Source: Mya arenaria
Taxonomy: Eukaryota > Mollusca > Bivalvia > Myida > Myidae
Direction of reading: 5' to 3'
DNA: 64,000 nucleotides
Assembly (NCBI RefSeq): GCF_026914265.1
Contig: NC_069135.1
Coordinates: 8,139,001 to 8,203,000, forward strand
Below the pieces are notes generated by a model that was given only the letters and a program-made list of their open reading frames with translations, searched no databases and was not told where the DNA came from. Positions 59,507-64,000 of the stretch are shown here, piece after piece (positions within the stretch are counted from its first letter, which is position 1; each line of letters begins with the position of its first letter). A program made the translations under genes and the position numbers.

Positions 59507-60435
59507 CTGTCATATCTTCAAACAAGTTCTCAATTTCAGCTTTTGTCTGATTTTGTTGTAAGCTACTGATTAAATTATCTTAAATGTTACGTGACTAGCC
59601 TGGAAAATTCAAACTTTTCCATATTGATGTGATAATATTGTTATTTTGTAGCGAGAGTTATCTGATGCACATGATGGAATGGATAGTCCTGAAAATGTGC
59701 AAACTAGAATCTGCATCTGGCAATTGCAGACTCTGCCAACCATCAATTTCACTTAATCAGGTGATGAGAGCCAAGGCATACTTGCCCGTCAGTGTCACAC
59801 ACACAAACACTTCATTAATTTAAATTCTACCATATTCAATGCAATGCTCCTACAATTAACGCAGTTTTAAAACAAATAAAGAAAAATATTCTCAAAGTGA
59901 TTAGATGAAATCTGAATTTTGTAATTGTTGTTGTAAGTGCTGTTGGAACAAAATATTTCACATTTTTAACAAATGATGTTACACATGTGTACGATAACGT
60001 CCATATGACTAGCTTTGTCCTTGTTCGAAAATGTTGGAAAACTGAACATGCACTGTTCTTAGGTCAGAAAACCACGCTAGGGAATCTTTGGAGCAACAAC
60101 ATTTTGTTACACTCTCATCATAATGCTCCAACACATCTTCCATTACGGTGTCAATTACCGGGGTAATAGAATTGAAATTGAAATTGTTTGTCTGTAAACA
60201 TTTACTGCCATATCGGAAATGTTACAACTAGATGGATGCAACTATCATGCGAATAAATTACAAAGCTTCACTTATATTGCGTGCTAGTTAATTAACATTG
60301 TCCTTGACAACATAGTGCTAAACAGTTATATAACCCAGTACTCTCATGATTAAGTTTAGAAGTATATGTCATAGTAACAGCACCTGCAATTTTTTATATC
60401 AATGTAAAAAAAGGAAAACAACAGACTGTACTCAC
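59507..60435. other. Gene-less stretch between two candidate exons
   Basis: No features recognised. Confidence 0.35.
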
Positions 60436-60618
60436 TGTTTTCTCCCATTTCCAAGTAAGCATTTTAATTGCCATTGTAGCTGAAGGAGCGGTGGAGAATA
60501 TGCATTTGAGCATGTTCAACGCATAACCAAATGGTGTGACTCCACTGGTTCCTAGGTGTCTAAACCTGTTCTTATGAAAATGTTTAGGAGGCTGATTGTT
60601 GTCCACTGATGCATTATC
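60436..60618 (-). CDS. Candidate exon of unknown gene, 61 codons
   Basis: Acceptor 'aaattgtag' (60619-60620), donor AAACA|gtgagt, phase 0 at both ends. The frame reads DNASVDNNQPPKHFHKNRFR, then HLGTSGVTPFGYALNMLKC, and ends TWKWEKT. Composition looks protein-like and the sequence is not repetitive. I do not recognise the family. It could be an upstream exon of the receptor gene or of another minus-strand gene. Confidence 0.45.
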
Positions 60619-60973
60619 CTACAATTTTGTGACGTTGATGGATTTGTTTGCAAAATTGTTCCTCTGCAAATATAGCTTATTAGGCTCCGTCAAAGTGTCC
60701 ATAAATGAAGAGTCTGATTTGTTTCACTTTAACCAACCCATTCAATCATAGCTTTATATTACTCACATAAGAATGACAGGGTTTGAAACTCTTTGAAGCG
60801 TTGAAACTGACTATTTTGAAGCCACTCTTTGGACAGTACAGATTCACCATTTCTTTCATGCAAAATGACATTGAAATCCTGCTTTAATTGATAAGCAAGC
60901 ACGCAAGAAAAATGTACAAGCATGCAAGTTATTTTTTAATTTATGTGAGATAATATAACTAGACCAAATGTTT

Positions 60974-61132
60974 AGAAAAAGTTGCATGTCACTTAGGAAT
61001 GATCAATTTATTTATTAAACTATCCAATAAAATTGTAAGAAAGTGTATCGTGAAAATTATATTATGATACATTTGTTTGACAATTTTATTGGATAATTGT
61101 ATAGATCATCTCTAAGTGACTTGCAACTTTTT
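60974..61132. mobile_element. Long hairpin (MITE-like) element
   Basis: 'aaaaagttgcatgtcactta' at the left pairs with 'taagtgacttgcaacttttt' at the right. Pairing continues inward through 'ccaataaaattgt' and 'acaattttattgg' to near the centre. Arms about 75 bp with small indels. Confidence 0.85.
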
Positions 61133-61387
61133 ATTTAATCAATGTATCAGTTTGAAAATAAAAATATATAATGGGAGGTAATTAATATAGTTTTTATGTT
61201 GATATGTACTTATGATCATTTTTTCCCTTTCTGTTTAGAAAAAGTTAATGTAACCATATTAACAAACACTTCACTGAATAAAGCAATCAAGAACAGTTAA
61301 TCATAATGGGCACATGTGAGTCATATAATACAATAGACAATACCGACATGACTGCCCCTTGTATCCATACATATCTCTTCCTTTAGT

Positions 61388-62958
61388 AACAAGAGCAGTC
61401 ACAGACAGCTATATCCCCCGCCTCATGGGGACATTTTGTAACGAAAGCCAACCAATGGTAAGGGTAGTTTCTCACGAACATAAGAAATTGTGAAAATTAA
61501 CAAAGGGCAATAACTCTTCCTAAAAGAATCCCTTCATGAAAGCCCTAAGACATGCCCAGCCTGATTTGATGCTTAACAAAAGGCAATAACTCTTACAAAA
61601 AAAATCAAATAATAAAAGCTGGACATTATGCTCTGCAACACTTGAAAGTTTGATAGAAATCACATGAAAAACATAAGAGGAGTTGCGAACAAACAAATTT
61701 TAAATGTAAAATAAACAAAGGGCAATAACTCTTTCAAAAAAGGTCAAATCGCAAAAGCTTGACAATATGCGCTGTGTCATTGCAAAGAAACCAATTTTAA
61801 ATGTTAAATAAACAAAGAGCAATAACTCTTTCAAAAAAGGTCAAATCGCAAAAGCCGGACAATATACGCTGCGTCACTATATAGTCATCAATCTGTGAAA
61901 GTTTGGTAGAAATCGCATGAAAAACGTAAGCGGACTTGCGAAGAAACCAATTTTAAATGTAAAATAAAGAAAGGGCAATAACTCTTTCAAAAATGGCCGA
62001 ATCATGAAAGCCCAACAACACGCACTGCATCACTATACAGTCATCAATCTGTGAAAGTTTGGTAGAAATCGCATGAAAAATTGTATGAGGAGTTGCGAAG
62101 AAACCAATTTTAAACATAAAATAAAGAAAGGGCAATAACTCTTTCAAAAATGGTCAATATAGCAAAAGCCCGACAATATGCGCTGTGTCACTATATAGTC
62201 ATCAATCTGTGAAAGTTTGGTAGAAATCGCATGAAAAACGTAAGAGGATTTACGAAGAAACCAATTTTAAATGTATGTATGTATGTATGTATTTCATTGT
62301 GTATGTATTTCTTTAGACCTTGCGATCAAGGATAACCCGTGAAAGTGCAAGCACTTATTTCCAACGGGGTCCTTTGTTTTTGCTGAAGGGACAGCACGCT
62401 GAAGAGACAGTGGTGGGATACAAGGAAGTCCGGGTGCGAGACCCTAGCTCTTTTTCGAAGAGACCCCTTGGTTCTTTTACGTGCTCGGTGTAAAGCACCG
62501 ATACACGGGGTACAACTTTCCTGGGTTAAACCAGTACTGAGTACACCACTTTTCCAAGCACTACCCTTTAAATGCCAAGCGCCAGGCAAGGGAGCTACTT
62601 GTACCAACTTTTAACGTCTTTTGGTATGACGCGGCCAGGGATCGAACCCACGACCTCCCGCTCCGTAGGCGGACGCTTATCCACTAGGCCACGGAGACGG
62701 TTTGTTGTAAACTAAGCTAAGGGCAATAACTCTTTCAAAAATGGTCGAATCAGGAAAGCCCAACAATATGCGCTGCTTCACTTTATGATTATCAATCTGT
62801 GAAAGTTTGGTAGAAATCGCATGAGAAATGTACGAGGAAATGCAAAGAAATGAATATGGGGCGGACGGACGCACGCACGCACAGAAGCACGCACGCACAG
62901 ACGCACGGAATCGCGCCTACCATTACTATATCCCCTCGCCTTTTCAAGGCAGGGGATA
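61388..62958 (+). mobile_element. Tandem-core element with 3' hairpin, interrupted by SINE
   Basis: Starts 'acaagagcagtcacagacag' with 'ctatatcccccgcc'. It contains monomers of about 160 bp ('gggcaataactctttcaaaa', 'aatctgtgaaagtttggtag', 'aaatcgcatgaaaaacgtaa'), then 'ggcggacggacgcacgcacg', and closes with the hairpin 'tatcccctcgcc'-'ttttcaa'-'ggcaggggata' followed by ATTAA. A SINE (62270-62700) splits one monomer. Confidence 0.75.
62270..62700 (-). mobile_element. tRNA-Arg-derived SINE, about 430 bp
   Basis: On the minus strand the head from 62700 reads 'gtggcctagtggataagcg' (A box), an anticodon arm with loop CTACGGA (anticodon ACG, Arg), and 'gggttcgatccc' (B box, about 62638-62649). A roughly 350-bp body follows, including 'ggtttaacccaggaaag', ending in a (CATA)n tail at 62270-62295. 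It is a pol III retroposon using LINE machinery in trans. The overlapping 93-codon minus-strand frame is not a gene. Confidence 0.85.
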
Positions 62959-64000
62959 ATTAAAATTTAAGTTAGTATCTAGTCTCATTATTATCGATAA
63001 TATAGTAAATCCCTAGTTTCTGTAATTTTTGCTAGCCAGGAAACAGGCTAACCAATAGAATTAGTTTAATATTTGTACAACATGTACAGCTGTATCATAA
63101 TGTGAATTCAGGTTAAGTGTTTCTGTGACATGTTTCCTTCAAACATTAGATGCTGCAAGGTCAACAAACAACACATGGTCAGACATGGAACAATGTAAGA
63201 AATTATTAGTATGTTTGCCCTTAATTGATCAATATCTAAAAACGTCAACAGCCTATGTACTTATAACAAAAGAACAGCAACAACATAATAATGACAAGGT
63301 TTAACTTCCTGTAATTCCAGTCTTATACATGTGTTTTGAAGTCACATGGCTTCAATCAACCTACATACCGATATAAACAATCAAAGAACCTCTCGTAAAT
63401 AATTGTATTGACCCTGAGAGCTTCTTAGAAATAGACCAGATAGATATTCAATCTGTCAAGAATATTACAAAACTAATTCTTTCTCCATAACCGTGTTATG
63501 GAAATCACATGCGCATCATCCACAGTGGACAAGGCCTATCCCCTTGAGGTATAGCGGGTCCACTACAATCTGATGACCAACATAAATTGTCATAATCCTC
63601 CATCAGACACTGGTCAACACAATTTAGCCTGACATGCAACCAGTCAATTTTTCCACCAATAAAATTACAGAATCAATTCCTTACACATTTTTTGGTCTAA
63701 ATAGATTCAAAGTAGTTTGTTTTAGAGTGAAAATGAGGGTCCACAGCACCACACCTGCTCAAGAAGATTATTTATGTGAAGTGTCAAATTAAGTGGTAGT
63801 TTGCTGCACACCATTAGGGTCCTACTATTTCCAAGTACCCAGTCCCAATGGGTCCCTGTCAGCAATATTATAATGAGCTGTTGAGAGAAGGGTAAGACAA
63901 GTTAGTAGGTAGTAGATGAAGTTTAAAAGAAAGCAACATAGATGAAATTTATATTCTTATGGTTAAAGTCTTTGCATTGTAGTAAATTATTCAAAAAAGA
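62959..64000. other. Gene-less stretch to the window end
   Basis: No coding or RNA features recognised. It may contain further short upstream exons that I could not detect by eye. Confidence 0.3.

Noticed and set aside
62326..62607. 93-codon minus-strand frame
   Set aside because: Lies in the body of a tRNA-derived SINE.
62636..62700. Functional tRNA-Arg(ACG) gene
   Set aside because: The acceptor stem cannot be closed by the sequence following the B box, and a SINE body with a simple-repeat tail is attached.

Overview
The window is eukaryotic, AT-rich, intron-rich and repeat-dense. It most likely comes from a bivalve mollusc. This is inferred from dispersed repeats of a style I associate with bivalve genomes: units starting with ACAAGAGC, tandem cores carrying 'gggcaataactct' or 'gacctagtgacctag', a CGGACGGACGG stretch and a short 3' hairpin. 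I do not claim a species.

Layout. 1-7528 is one 24-bp minisatellite, open at the left window edge, with higher-order duplications near 1.9 and 2.4 kb. 7.5-17.7 kb has no recognisable gene; it holds foldback elements, a tRNA-like SINE head, a 207-bp tandem repeat and a decayed LINE 3' end. 17.74-19.62 kb is a second minisatellite (12-bp unit), followed by CA/CG microsatellite. 19.9-22.6 kb is repeat-derived or unassigned. 22.8-47.1 kb carries the only well-supported gene, on the minus strand. 47.1-64 kb is again mostly transposable elements: a decayed hAT element with TTF-type zinc-finger remnants, a solo-LTR candidate inside a tandem-core element, a truncated LINE reverse transcriptase, an Arg-tRNA-derived SINE inside another tandem-core element, and several hairpin elements. 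Two unassigned exon-like segments lie at 59.3-60.6 kb.

The gene is a stabilin/FEEL-like scavenger receptor. I assembled 22 exons by hand from splice sites and reading phase. They sum to 2913 nt (970 codons plus stop) with every junction in phase. The visible C-terminal part has five EGF-like repeats, two FAS1 domains, a Cys-rich linker, three more EGF-like repeats, a third FAS1 domain, one transmembrane helix and a 59-residue tail ending in NFDNPLF, an LDL-receptor-type endocytosis signal. The start codon and signal peptide were not found. No Link (hyaluronan-binding) module lies before the last FAS1 domain, where vertebrate stabilins have one.

The gene's introns are unusually loaded with tandem repeats: a 52-bp array of about 3 kb, a roughly 33-bp array whose units copy the adjacent splice acceptor, and 31-, 22-, 40- and 70-bp arrays. 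The terminal coding exon has a perfect 120-bp partial duplicate just downstream. The long open frames over the two big minisatellites follow from unit length being a multiple of three and are not called as genes.
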